DNA from: Lentzea cavernae
GTDB lineage: Bacteria; Actinomycetota; Actinomycetes; Mycobacteriales; Pseudonocardiaceae
Length of the DNA: 64,000 nt
NCBI RefSeq assembly: GCF_014653695.1
Contig: NZ_BNAR01000010.1
Span: forward strand, 62,001 to 126,000
Direction: 5' to 3'
Part shown: positions 7,992 through 16,190 of the stretch, one piece after another
Position numbering within the stretch: position 1 is the first letter of the stretch
Layout of the letters: the number at the start of each line of letters is the position of its first letter
Position numbers and translations under genes: made by a program
Notes under the pieces: generated by a model
The model's database searches: none
What the model saw: the letters and a program-made list of their open reading frames with translations, nothing else
Told to the model about the DNA's origin: nothing

Positions 7992-9123
7992 AGGCGACCC
8001 ACTCCGGGTGGTCGATGAACGGGTTCCGGTTGTGCTGGAACCGGTCGAAGATCACCTGGTTGCGGTTGCGCTCGAACGCGTCCGGCGGGTCCAGCTGGCT
8101 CCACTGCTTGAGGACCGACAGCTTGCCGATGTACGGCTGGGAGCCGTTGGACACCGAGTTGTTGATCTCGAGGTTCACGTAGCCGTCGTTGCCCTCGTAG
8201 CGCACGGCCATGTAGAAGATCATCCGCGCGACGTCGCCCTTCACCGCGTCGCGCGGCTCGAATGAGTCACCGTCGGCGAGGCTGCCCGGCGCCTGGGTCA
8301 CGGGCGAGCCGCCGTTGTCGAAGTCGAGGTTGCCGCGCGCGGCGTTGACCGACACGTCCTCGGGGCGCAGGTGGTGGACGTCGGTGCCGGGACCGGTGGC
8401 CGTGCCGAAGTCACCGTGCGACTTCGCCCAGACGTGTTCGCGGTTCCACTGGTCGCCGCCGCCACCGTTCGAGGTCTTCGGCAGTGAGATTCCGCTGTAG
8501 AGCAGCTTGACGTTGTTCGCGTTGGCCGGGTCCTGGTCCGTGGCCTTCAACGCGTCCCAGACCTGGTCGTAGCTCAGCTTGGTCTGGTTGCGGATGATGC
8601 CGTTCAGGGCCGACTTCAACGCCGCGCCGGTCTTGCCGTTGGCCGCGGCGTAGTAGTCGCCACCGCCACCAGGTGGGGGTGAGGTCGTCGTGGTGGTGGG
8701 TGGCGGCGTCGTGCCGGCGAACGCGAACGCCGTGGACGACGTCAGGCCGGCGTGCGAGAAGTACGCGCTCAGGGAGCCCGTGACGTCGATCTGCCTGCCG
8801 AGCAACGAGGGGTTCGTGCGAAGGCCCCACGCCGAACGGAACGACGACGGGATCTGCACGTAGACCATGCTCGAGGTGCTGGTCGTGGACGCCGAGTCGG
8901 CCAGCGCGAGCGCGTAGTCGTTCGGACAACCCGAACGGATGACCGTGGTCGTCGCCGTGGGCTGGCCGACGACGTACCCGCGGACCGTCGCCGACGACCC
9001 GTTCTGCTGGCTGATCGCCTGCGCGACCGTGAGCGGAGCTGCAGCGACCGCGGCGGTCGACCCGTACAGGCCGACCGCCGCCAACAAAGCGACGACTAAA
9101 GCAAGTGGACTCCACCGCGCCAT
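7978..9123 (-). CDS. Secreted endonuclease I (EndA/NucM) family with N-terminal OB-like domain
   Basis: A 381-aa exported nuclease. Signal peptide about 1-28 (Ala-rich, ending AVAAAP). Residues 30-140 form an OB-fold-like region (VAQAISQQNGSSATVRGYVVG) of the kind fused to secreted nucleases. A Thr/Pro/Gly linker then leads to an endonuclease I domain containing DQWNREHVWAKSHGDFG, DVHHLRPEDVSVNAARGNLDF and GDVARMIFYMAVRY; the NREH and HHLRP motifs carry the catalytic His and metal ligands. ATG 9123 with GGGGA upstream is preferred over GTG 9129. Likely role is DNA/RNA degradation for nutrient scavenging. A candidate PHO box and a hairpin lie upstream. Confidence 0.85.
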   Translation of the reverse strand: MARWSPLALVVALLAAVGLYGSTAAVAAAPLTVAQAISQQNGSSATVRGYVVGQPTATTTVIRSGCPNDYALALADSASTTSTSSMVYVQIPSSFRSAWGLRTNPSLLGRQIDVTGSLSAYFSHAGLTSSTAFAFAGTTPPPTTTTTSPPPGGGGDYYAAANGKTGAALKSALNGIIRNQTKLSYDQVWDALKATDQDPANANNVKLLYSGISLPKTSNGGGGDQWNREHVWAKSHGDFGTATGPGTDVHHLRPEDVSVNAARGNLDFDNGGSPVTQAPGSLADGDSFEPRDAVKGDVARMIFYMAVRYEGNDGYVNLEINNSVSNGSQPYIGKLSVLKQWSQLDPPDAFERNRNQVIFDRFQHNRNPFIDHPEWVASIWP

Positions 9124-9132
9124 GAGCACTCC

Positions 9133-9163
9133 CCGATCGTGTGGATGTTTCGCACACGATCGG
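9133..9163. repeat. Perfect inverted repeat before the endonuclease gene
   Basis: CCGATCGTGTG (9133-9143) and its exact complement CACACGATCGG (9153-9163) are separated by 9 nt. The stem touches the GGGGA ribosome-binding bases of the endonuclease gene, so it could mask translation, act as a terminator for the reductase upstream, or be a protein operator. Confidence 0.6.
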
Positions 9164-9170
9164 TGTACAT

Positions 9171-9199
9171 GGTCAACGCACGGTTAACGAGTGGTCACG
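9171..9199 (-). promoter_or_regulatory. Candidate PHO box for the endonuclease gene
   Basis: On the minus strand GTTAACC (9188-9182) and GTTGACC (9177-9171) are exactly 11 nt apart, and CGTGACC occurs another 11 nt upstream (9199-9193). Direct repeats with 11-nt period and a GTTCACC-like core are the known PhoP site of Streptomyces. Phosphate-starvation control of an extracellular nuclease would be sensible. Confidence 0.5.
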
Positions 9200-10097
9200 G
9201 CACCAGGACGACCTTGCCCGTCGTGCGCCCCGATTCGACGAGCTCGTGCGCCTTTGCGGCCTCCGCGAGCGGCACCGCGTGGTCGATCTGCACCTTGAGC
9301 TGCGGCAACGCGGCGAGGTCGGCACCGGACGCGACCACGCTCAGGACCAGCTCGAAACGAATTCCGAGCGCGGAAGCTCGGTCAACGTCAAAACCTGGGT
9401 TGCCGGGAATGATCGACACGAGCACGCCACCGGGCTTGAGAACCCCGGCCGAGCGCTCGGCGTACTCCCCGCCGACCGTGTCCAGCACGACGTCGACCGG
9501 CTCGATCTCCGTGAAGTCCTGGTGGCGGTAGTCGATCACCTCGTCCACCCCGAGCGAGCGCAGGAAGTCGTGCTTCGCCGCCGACGCCGTGCCGATCACG
9601 TACGCGCCCCGTGCCTTGGCGATCTGCACCGCGACGTGCCCGACCCCACCGGCCGCCGCGTGGACCAGCACGCGCTGACCGGCGGAGACCCCGCCCCGGC
9701 CGAGTGCCTGCCACGCCGTCAGCGCCACCATCGGCGTCGCACCGGCCTGCTCGAGGGTCAGCCAGGAGGGACGCTTCACCAGGCTGGTGGCCTTCAGAAC
9801 GGCGTACTCCGCGTAACCGCCACCCGTGCCGGGGAAGTCGAGGAGCCCGTAGACCTCGTCCCCGGCGGCGAACCCCTCACCGGCCTGCTCGACGGTGCCC
9901 GCGACGTCCCAGCCCAGCGTGAACGGCGGCTCCCCGAGCGCGGGGAACCCACCGCCGCGGATGTAGGTGTCGACCGGGTTCACGCCCGCCGCCCCCACCT
10001 TGACCAGCACCTCGCCCGGTCCGGCGACGGGCGTCGCGACGTCGGCGACCTCCAGCACGGAAGCGTCGCCCACGGTCTTCTGCGTGATGACTCGCAT
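9195..10097 (-). CDS. NADPH:quinone reductase-like MDR oxidoreductase
   Basis: A 300-aa medium-chain dehydrogenase/reductase without structural zinc cysteines, which places it in the quinone oxidoreductase (QOR) group. Landmarks are GAAGVNPVDTYIRGG near residue 38, GWDVAGTVEQAG, and the Rossmann motif AAAGGVGHVAVQIAKARGA followed by DEVIDYR. It probably reduces quinones or alkenal-type electrophiles in the cytosol with NADPH. ATG 10097 follows AAGGGGA; the upstream in-frame extension has no family similarity. Two inverted repeats lie in its upstream region and may be operators. Confidence 0.85.
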   Translation of the reverse strand: MRVITQKTVGDASVLEVADVATPVAGPGEVLVKVGAAGVNPVDTYIRGGGFPALGEPPFTLGWDVAGTVEQAGEGFAAGDEVYGLLDFPGTGGGYAEYAVLKATSLVKRPSWLTLEQAGATPMVALTAWQALGRGGVSAGQRVLVHAAAGGVGHVAVQIAKARGAYVIGTASAAKHDFLRSLGVDEVIDYRHQDFTEIEPVDVVLDTVGGEYAERSAGVLKPGGVLVSIIPGNPGFDVDRASALGIRFELVLSVVASGADLAALPQLKVQIDHAVPLAEAAKAHELVESGRTTGKVVLVP

Positions 10098-10162
10098 GAT
10101 GATGATCCCCTTCGATGTTCTCGATGGGCACCATCTTGCAGTTAGCGCCAACTTCTAGAAAG

Positions 10163-10182
10163 TAGGCACTTCCAGGTGCCTA
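10163..10182. promoter_or_regulatory. Inverted repeat upstream of the quinone reductase gene
   Basis: TAGGCAC and GTGCCTA are exact complements separated by 6 nt, overlapping the stop codon of the DinB-fold gene. A second symmetric stretch, ACTTCTAGAAAGT, lies at 10151-10163. The two together look like operator half-sites of an HxlR/MarR-type regulator for the downstream reductase, but a small 3' hairpin is an alternative. Confidence 0.4.
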
Positions 10183-10683
10183 GCTCTCCCTCAGGTACAG
10201 GTCACGGAGAAGCGCGATCTCCGCCAGGTGGTGGATCACCTCGCGGTTGATGTGCAGCACCAGGGTAGCCATCGGCTCGGCGGCGAACGGCCCCTCCGCC
10301 GGACCGACGGCCTTCGCCAGGTCGGCCGTGCGCACGCCGGCCATCCACGCCTCGTAGGCGTCGTCCAGCTGCTTCAACGCCTCGTCCGCCGTCATCGCGT
10401 TCTGCCACGTCGCGTGGTCGGCGGGCGGTCCACCGAAGTGCGACGCCGTGCGCGCGTTGAACACGCCCACGATGATGTGCGTCATCCGCCACGCGATGGT
10501 CGTGACCGGCGTCGGCGAGGGCGGCGGGTACTCCCAGTCGATCGAGTTGTCCCCGCGCACCGTCCACGAGTCGGGCACGGGCTCCCAGAAATACTCGGCG
10601 TCGGTCAGGCCCTCGAGCCGCGGCCTCGCTTGGATGTTCCAGTGGAACTCGAGCTGGTCGGTCAACTGCTTGTTCCAGTCCAT
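10180..10683 (-). CDS. DinB-fold (DUF664-like) metalloenzyme-type protein
   Basis: A 167-aa protein of the DinB/YfiT four-helix bundle superfamily (unrelated to the polymerase). It has a first helix with FHWNI, a second with HIIVGVFN, and the C-terminal motif HINREVIHHLAEIALLRDLY, which supplies the typical histidine metal ligands. Some relatives are thiol-dependent transferases or isomerases using mycothiol in actinobacteria; the substrate is unknown here. ATG 10683 is divergent to the acetyltransferase, with 55 bp between starts. Confidence 0.75.
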   Translation of the reverse strand: MDWNKQLTDQLEFHWNIQARPRLEGLTDAEYFWEPVPDSWTVRGDNSIDWEYPPPSPTPVTTIAWRMTHIIVGVFNARTASHFGGPPADHATWQNAMTADEALKQLDDAYEAWMAGVRTADLAKAVGPAEGPFAAEPMATLVLHINREVIHHLAEIALLRDLYLRES

Positions 10684-10738
10684 GCGGACGACCGTAAATC
10701 CGTTTGCGGACAACCACCGCCCTGGAAACACTCCGGAA

Positions 10739-11881
10739 GTGGACATTCGCACCTCGCGCCCCGAAGACGTGGACCAGGTCGAGAAGCTCGTCGTCTCGCG
10801 CATGGACCCCAGCGACGGCGTCGACGCCCGCCTGCTGATGACCGACCCGGACGCGGGCAGCGACTGGGTCGGGGTCGCCGCGGACGGCGACCGGATCGTC
10901 TCCACCGCCACGTTGATGGACGAGACGGTGACGCTCGCCGGTCTCGACATCCCGGCGGGTCAGGTCGAACAGGTCGCCACCGACTCCGAGTACGAGGGCC
11001 GGGGCCTGGTGCGGCAGCTGATGAACTGGGCGCACAACCGGTCGCGGCAACGCGGCCACCTGGTCCAGGTCATGATCGGCATCCCGTACTTCTACCGCCA
11101 GTTCGGCTACACCTACTCGATCCCGGTCAAGCAGACCCGCAAGCTGACGACCAAGCCCGAACCCGTTGCGGCACACACGATCCGGCGTGCCACCGAAGCC
11201 GACATCCCCGTGCTCCAACGCTTCCAGGACGACACGCAGCGAACCACCGACCTGCGCATGGGCCACAGCACCGCCTGCTGGCGCTGGCTGGTCAACCGCA
11301 CCGGCTCCACCACGTGGATCGTCGACCGCGACGGCAGCCCGGTCGCCAGCGGCCGCAGCACGCCTCCCGAGGAGGGCGACGTCGTGCTGGGCGAGATCAC
11401 CGGCATCGACGACGACGCCGTGAAGGCGTTGGTGGCGCTGGTGAACCCGGACGAGGTCATGGAACGGCTGCCGGTGCTGGAGCAGTTCCTGGGCTCGGAC
11501 GACCCCGACGTGAAGCAGTACCTGGTGCGGATCCCGGACGTCCCGGGGTTGCTGGAGCACCTGCGGCCGGTCTTCACGCGACGCCTGCGCGGCCAGGACC
11601 CCGCCGACGTGGTGCTCGGCTTCTTCCGCACGCACGTCCGCTTCCGCTGGGACGGCACGGAGATGGGCCCGTACGAGTGGGGCGGCACGCTGCTCGCGCC
11701 CGGTTCGGAGGGCGGCGCGGGCATCGCACCGGACCTCCTCGCGTCGTTGCTCTTCGGACCGCACGGCATCGACGGCCTGCGACAGCTGCACACCGACGTC
11801 TACCCGGGCCCGCAGAAGGCGCTGATGAACGCCCTGTTTCCCCCGATCAGCAGCGATCTCCTGACCTTCTACCTGCCATAA
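10739..11881 (+). CDS. Eis-like GNAT N-acetyltransferase
   Basis: About 380 aa. The N-terminal GNAT domain has VEQVATDSEYEGRGLVRQLMNWA, a variant acetyl-CoA pyrophosphate loop, followed by GIPYFYRQFGYTYSIP, a hallmark of Eis-type enzymes. A second GNAT-like half and a C-terminal SCP2-like region (LLFGPHGIDGLRQLHTDVYPGP) complete the Eis architecture. Family members acetylate amines, including aminoglycosides, or protein lysines. GTG 10739 is chosen since the earlier ATG 10682 overlaps the start of the divergent gene. Confidence 0.7.
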   Translation: MDIRTSRPEDVDQVEKLVVSRMDPSDGVDARLLMTDPDAGSDWVGVAADGDRIVSTATLMDETVTLAGLDIPAGQVEQVATDSEYEGRGLVRQLMNWAHNRSRQRGHLVQVMIGIPYFYRQFGYTYSIPVKQTRKLTTKPEPVAAHTIRRATEADIPVLQRFQDDTQRTTDLRMGHSTACWRWLVNRTGSTTWIVDRDGSPVASGRSTPPEEGDVVLGEITGIDDDAVKALVALVNPDEVMERLPVLEQFLGSDDPDVKQYLVRIPDVPGLLEHLRPVFTRRLRGQDPADVVLGFFRTHVRFRWDGTEMGPYEWGGTLLAPGSEGGAGIAPDLLASLLFGPHGIDGLRQLHTDVYPGPQKALMNALFPPISSDLLTFYLP

Positions 11882-11890
11882 CCACAATAA

Positions 11891-11911
11891 ACCGAGCGCT
11901 CGGTCTAGTAT
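11891..11911 (+). promoter_or_regulatory. TetR-type operator overlapping a leaderless promoter
   Basis: The perfect 14-bp palindrome ACCGAGCGCTCGGT (11891-11904) is a classic TetR-family operator shape. It directly precedes TAGTAT (11906-11911), a -10 element 7 nt before the ATG at 11919. The TetR gene is second in this operon, so autorepression is likely. Confidence 0.65.
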
Positions 11912-11918
11912 TCCGCGC

Positions 11919-12584
11919 ATGACGACTGTGCAGGAGACCGCGGTGGTCCGGTACGGCATCTGGGTCGCGTGCCCGGCCGTCGGCGCCGCCGCGGTGTGGG
12001 GGCTCAAGCTGGCAGCCGGGTGGATCACGACGCTGGGGTGGTTCCCGTTCCAGGGCGTGTTCGAGCTGGCCACGAACGTGCCGGAGCCGTGGGTGACGCT
12101 CGCGGCCATCACGATCGGCGCGGTCGCGGGCTTCGTCTTCGCGCTGTTCTGGGCGAAGGAGATGATGTCGGTCGAGGTCGGCCACGCACGGGTCACGCTG
12201 CACAAGGACGACAAGACGTTCGGCTTCGGCCGCGACGAGGTCGAGTCGGTGTTCGCGGACGGCAAGCAGCTCGTGCTGCTCTCGCCCCGGGGCGCCGAAC
12301 TGGCCCGCGAGACCTCGGACCTGAGCAGGGCGAGGCTCGAACGGGCCTTCACCGAGCAGGGCTACCGCTGGCGCGACGCGGACCCGTTCGCGCACGAGTT
12401 CCGGATGTGGGTCGAGCACGCGCCCGAGCTGCCGGCGGACGTGAACGCCCTGTTCACGGCGCGTAGGAAGGCCATCTCGAAGTACGAGACCGCGGAGGCC
12501 GCAGAATTGGCGCGGGAGATCCGCAAACGCGGCGTCTCCGTGCGGGACGAGAAGAAGAGGCAGTACTACAGGTGCGAACGGTAG
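11919..12584 (+). CDS. YqeB-like membrane protein
   Basis: A 221-aa protein with two N-terminal membrane segments (about residues 14-33 and 57-81: WVTLAAITIGAVAGFVFALFW) followed by a soluble part. The first part of the soluble domain, VEVGHARVTLHKDDKTFGFGRDEVESVFADGKQLVLL, resembles a PH-like strand domain; the C-terminus is charged and helical. The arrangement resembles the Bacillus YqeB family, of unknown function. The gene is probably leaderless, and it overlaps the TetR gene by 13 bp, so the two are translationally coupled. Confidence 0.65.
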   Translation: MTTVQETAVVRYGIWVACPAVGAAAVWGLKLAAGWITTLGWFPFQGVFELATNVPEPWVTLAAITIGAVAGFVFALFWAKEMMSVEVGHARVTLHKDDKTFGFGRDEVESVFADGKQLVLLSPRGAELARETSDLSRARLERAFTEQGYRWRDADPFAHEFRMWVEHAPELPADVNALFTARRKAISKYETAEAAELAREIRKRGVSVRDEKKRQYYRCER

Positions 12585-13168
12585 ACCCGGTCAAGCACGC
12601 GGAGAAGAAGCGGCACATCACCGACACCGCGGCGGGCCTGTTCGCCCAGAAGGGCTTCGAACGCACGACCGTCGCGGAGATCTGCAGGGCCGCGGACATC
12701 AGCACCGGCAGCCTCTTCCACTACTTCCCCACCAAGCGGGCGATCTTCCGCGAGATCTTCGTGCAGGACGCCGAGGACAACGCGGCCGTGTTCGCGCAGG
12801 CCCGCGAGCTGAGCCCGTGGGACGGCGTCCAGCTGGTGCTCGGCCACCTCTGCGAACCCGCGCTCCACCGGGAGATCGCGGGGCTGGTGCTGGAGGTCGT
12901 GGCGCAGGCCAGCCGCGACCAGGAGCTGTGGGACCTGGTCGGCCGCAACGAGCAGGCCGTGCGCGACGAACTGGCCGTGTTGCTCCAGCAGGCGCACGAC
13001 GCCGGTCAGATCGCCCTCCCGGTGAGCGCGCTGACGGCCGCCACCTGGGTGCAGGGACTGGTCGACGGCCTGTTCGGCAGGCTGATCGACCCCGACTTCG
13101 ACGCCACCGAACAGGTGATGACCCTACGGTTGATCCTTTCCCGATTCGTGGGTGCTGAAGCACCATGA
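12572..13168 (+). CDS. TetR-family transcriptional regulator
   Basis: A 198-aa TetR repressor. The HTH spans about residues 12-58: HITDTAAGLFAQKGFERTTVAEIC, then ISTGSLFHYFPTKRAIFREIF, with the canonical tyrosine of the recognition helix. The C-terminal helices form the ligand and dimer domain; the ligand is unknown. GTG 12572 overlaps the end of the YqeB-like gene. The palindromic operator at 11891 suggests it represses its own operon. Confidence 0.85.
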   Translation: MRTVDPVKHAEKKRHITDTAAGLFAQKGFERTTVAEICRAADISTGSLFHYFPTKRAIFREIFVQDAEDNAAVFAQARELSPWDGVQLVLGHLCEPALHREIAGLVLEVVAQASRDQELWDLVGRNEQAVRDELAVLLQQAHDAGQIALPVSALTAATWVQGLVDGLFGRLIDPDFDATEQVMTLRLILSRFVGAEAP

Positions 13169-13172
13169 GGGC

Positions 13173-14315
13173 ATGGTCTACGACGTCGCTGCGGTCCGCG
13201 CCCACTTCCCCGCGTTGCGCGAGGGAGCCGCGCACTTCGACGGGCCCGGCGGCGCGCAGGTGCCCGACGTCGTCGCGGACGCCGTCAGGGAGACGATGAT
13301 CTCGGCGGTCTCGAACCGCGGCAGCGTCACGGCCTCCGAACGCCGGGCCGAGGAGATCGTGCGGACCGCACGGCGCACCATGGCGGAGTTCCTCAACGCC
13401 GGCAGCATCGTGTTCGGGCGCAGCATGACCCAGCTGACCTACGACTTCGCTCGCACGCTGTCGAAGAACTGGCGGCCGGGCGACGAGATCATCGTGACCA
13501 GGATCGACCACGACGCCAACATCAGGCCGTGGGTGCAGGCGGCCGAGGCGGCACGCGCCACCGTGCGATGGGCGTCGTTCGACCGCACGACCGGCGAGCT
13601 GCCCGTCGAGTCGGTGACGAAGCTGCTGTCCGACCGCACGCGCGTCGTCGCGATCACGGCCGCGTCGAACCTGCTCGGCACGCGCCCGAACGTCGCGGAG
13701 ATCGCCAGGGCCGCCCACGAGATGGCGGCGTTCGTCTACGTCGACGGCGTGCACTACACACCGCACGTGCCGGTCGACGTGGAGGCGTTGGACGCCGATT
13801 TCTTCGTGTGCTCGCCGTACAAGTTCCTCGGCCCGCACCTGGGCGTGCTGGCTTCGGCTCCGGAGCTGCTGGAGACGTTGCGGCCGGACAAGCTGCTGCC
13901 GTCGAGCAACGCCGTGCCGGAGCGGTTCGAGCTGGGCACGCTGCCCTACGAGTTGCTGGCCGGGACGACCGCCGCCGTCGAGTTCATGCGGTCGCTCGAG
14001 GGTCTGGAGGAGTACGAGCTGGGCCTGCGCGAGAAGATGGAGACCGGTCTCAAGGAGCTCGGTGTGCGCGTCTACAGCAAAGCCGTGTCGCGCACGCCGA
14101 CCGTGCTGTTCTCCGTCGACGGCCTGGATCCGGCCGAGGTCTACCGCCGGCTCGGGGCCGAGGGTGTGAACGCGCCCGCCGGGCACTTCTACGCGCTGGA
14201 GTGCTCGCGGTGGCTGGGCCTGGGCGACAAGGGAGCCGTGCGGGCGGGCATCGGGCCGTACACCGACGAGTCCGATGTGGACCGCCTGCTCCAGGCGGTG
14301 GCGAAGCTCAGATGA
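13173..14315 (+). CDS. Cysteine desulfurase-like class V aminotransferase
   Basis: A 380-aa PLP enzyme of the subgroup resembling VC1184 (cysteine desulfurase-like). Landmarks are FDGPGGAQVPDVV at the N-terminus, IIVTRIDHDANIRPW, VVAITAASNLLGT, VYVDGVHYTPHVPVDV and the PLP lysine in VCSPYKFLGPHLG. A mobile active-site cysteine loop as in SufS is not obvious, so desulfurase activity is uncertain; a lyase or aminotransferase role is possible. ATG 13173 is preferred; GTG 13152 would add seven residues and overlap the TetR stop. The gene may belong to the TetR operon. Confidence 0.8.
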   Translation: MVYDVAAVRAHFPALREGAAHFDGPGGAQVPDVVADAVRETMISAVSNRGSVTASERRAEEIVRTARRTMAEFLNAGSIVFGRSMTQLTYDFARTLSKNWRPGDEIIVTRIDHDANIRPWVQAAEAARATVRWASFDRTTGELPVESVTKLLSDRTRVVAITAASNLLGTRPNVAEIARAAHEMAAFVYVDGVHYTPHVPVDVEALDADFFVCSPYKFLGPHLGVLASAPELLETLRPDKLLPSSNAVPERFELGTLPYELLAGTTAAVEFMRSLEGLEEYELGLREKMETGLKELGVRVYSKAVSRTPTVLFSVDGLDPAEVYRRLGAEGVNAPAGHFYALECSRWLGLGDKGAVRAGIGPYTDESDVDRLLQAVAKLR

Positions 14316-15921
14316 ACAGGACCAGCGCGGCGTAGGCCGCCGCGGCGAGGACGGTGACGTTGAGCCTGCGGGTCACGCGTTCGCCGGGGTGCTCGGCGAT
14401 CAACGAGCGGGCGCGGGCCCACATCACCTTCTCGCCCGCCTCCCCGTCCGGCAGGTGCGGTGTCGTCAGGACGTCGCCGTGCGGGCCGAACGCGAGCATG
14501 AGCTGGGGGCCGGAACGGCGCACACCGTGCAGTTGCGCCCACGGCACCCGGTAGGTGAAGACGCCGGTGTAGAGCACGACCGAGTTGTGGTCGAGGCGCA
14601 GCATCGGCTGGAACCGCGTCACCGCCGACAGCACGCACTGCACGCCGATCAGCGCGAGCACGATGAAGTTCGGGTAGTACTTCAGCGCGATCAAGGCGCC
14701 GATGGCGCCGAGCAGCAGCGCCACGCCCTCGACGCGCCGCCGGTCACCCGGCCAGATCGCGTGCGGCAGGTCGACCGGCTTGCCGGCGGTGACCGGCTCG
14801 CCCGGCAGGTGTGCACTGTGGACGGTGTGGCGCGGGCGCACCCGGTTCAGCGTGCTGGTGGCCACCACCTCGCCCTCGACCAGCAACGCCACCTGGCCAC
14901 CGTGGTGCCACTCTCCCGCGACGAGCACCTCGGCCGGGTCGAGCTGCAGCGGCGGGTCCTCCTCGCCGCGCCACACCCGGCCGAACTCCTCGGTGTCGTG
15001 GTAGAGCGGCTCCTCCAGCCCGAGATCGGCCAGCGTGGTGACCGTGGCGAGGTCCTTCTTGCCGTAGCGCAACAGGATCCGGCGCGGCCCGATCTGGTGC
15101 GCGCGCACCCTGATCGCCTTCACCGGGACCGTCCACAACGCACGGCGGCGGCGTTCCCGCGCGGCCAGCATGATCGCGAAGAACACGGCGGCGCCCCCGA
15201 TGGTCAGCCACCACGTGACGTCCTCCGGCTCGTTGGCCATCTGCACCCACGTTCCGTCCGCGAGCACCGGCACGTCGTCCCCGACCCGGTAGGTCTCCGG
15301 CGCGAGCGGCTGGAACGCGGCGCGCTGCCGGTCGGGCAGCTCCACCCACACCTCGTAGGTGTCCTTGACCTCGACGACCTCGGCCTCGACGCGGCTGGCG
15401 TTCGCGATGTGCTGCTCGATGGCGTCGTTGGTGAGGCTGTACTGCACGAACGTCAGGAACCCGAAGACGACCAGCAGCACGGCTACGACGCGCAGCACTC
15501 CGCGTTGCGGCGGGAGCCCCGGCAACGAGATGAGCGCCGCGCCTGCTTCCTCGTGCTGGTCCGCGCGGGACCTGATCGTCCACACCGCCACCAACGCGCA
15601 CGCGGCGGCGTGCAGCCCGAACGCCACGTTGGCCACCGCGCTGCCGTCGAGCGCGATGTCCACCGCGCCGAACAGGGCGCCCATCGCGCAGCCGGTGAGC
15701 ACGCGGCCGAACACCAGCAGCAACGGCGTGGCCAGCAACGGCACCACGGCGAGGGAGAACAACGGGTCCGGCAGGCACGGTTGCGCGGCCGTGCACGGGG
15801 TCTCGCCGGCGCTCGCGGCGAAGTAGAAAGCGACGAGCCACCCACCGACGAGTCCGACCTTGGTCACCCACCACGGAACCGCCGCTGCCTGCCAGCGCTG
15901 GACGTCCACGGGACCGATCAT
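14308..15921 (-). CDS. Multi-pass membrane protein, unknown function
   Basis: A 537-aa protein with membrane segments near residues 20-35, 54-75, 80-110, 140-160, 235-255, about 430-465 and a C-terminal one (VLAAAAYAALVLFI). Between them lie soluble segments: an extracytoplasmic piece (VEAEVVEVKDTYEVWVELPDRQ, which resembles DUF3592-type sequences) and two beta-rich cytoplasmic segments. The C-terminal part VVLYTGVFTYRVPWAQLHGVRRSGPQ resembles a PH-like membrane-bound domain. No enzyme motif was seen. Start at ATG 15921; the 3' end overlaps the aminotransferase gene by 8 bp. Confidence 0.6.
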   Translation of the reverse strand: MIGPVDVQRWQAAAVPWWVTKVGLVGGWLVAFYFAASAGETPCTAAQPCLPDPLFSLAVVPLLATPLLLVFGRVLTGCAMGALFGAVDIALDGSAVANVAFGLHAAACALVAVWTIRSRADQHEEAGAALISLPGLPPQRGVLRVVAVLLVVFGFLTFVQYSLTNDAIEQHIANASRVEAEVVEVKDTYEVWVELPDRQRAAFQPLAPETYRVGDDVPVLADGTWVQMANEPEDVTWWLTIGGAAVFFAIMLAARERRRRALWTVPVKAIRVRAHQIGPRRILLRYGKKDLATVTTLADLGLEEPLYHDTEEFGRVWRGEEDPPLQLDPAEVLVAGEWHHGGQVALLVEGEVVATSTLNRVRPRHTVHSAHLPGEPVTAGKPVDLPHAIWPGDRRRVEGVALLLGAIGALIALKYYPNFIVLALIGVQCVLSAVTRFQPMLRLDHNSVVLYTGVFTYRVPWAQLHGVRRSGPQLMLAFGPHGDVLTTPHLPDGEAGEKVMWARARSLIAEHPGERVTRRLNVTVLAAAAYAALVLFI

Positions 15922-15947
15922 GGCACGTTCATTGCTCCGAACGGCCC

Positions 15948-15972
15948 GGTTCCCCCGTGAACAAGTGGGTAT
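15948..15972 (+). promoter_or_regulatory. Candidate SigB/SigF-type stress promoter
   Basis: GGTT (15948-15951) and GGGTAT (15967-15972) are separated by 15 nt, matching the general-stress sigma consensus of actinobacteria (GGTTT or GTTT, 15-16 nt, GGGTA). It would start transcription about 25 nt upstream of the small membrane gene at 16005 and the BrkB gene. Confidence 0.5.
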
Positions 15973-16004
15973 CCGCACCTCACCTAACACGGAGGTGGAC
16001 ACAA

Positions 16005-16190
16005 ATGCTGGCCATCATCGCCGCAGTCTCGTTCGGCTTAGCGCTGATCCTGGACCTGGCCAAGGCAGCGCTCGGTGACGTGATCACCGTGAACACGCTG
16101 GTCGTGCTCGGGCTGTTGCTGCTCGCGCTGCACCTCGCCGGTGTCGGCACGGGCACCCGTTCGTTCAGCTGGCGCCGTGCCCGCAGGTAA
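16005..16190 (+). CDS. Small two-segment membrane protein
   Basis: A 61-aa protein with two hydrophobic helices (LAIIAAVSFGLALILDLA and TLVVLGLLLLALHLAGVG) and a basic C-terminal tail. ATG 16005 follows GGAGG with 9-nt spacing. Similar small proteins are frequent in actinobacteria and have no known function. It overlaps the BrkB gene, so both are probably co-expressed, perhaps under a stress sigma factor. Confidence 0.65.
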   Translation: MLAIIAAVSFGLALILDLAKAALGDVITVNTLVVLGLLLLALHLAGVGTGTRSFSWRRARR

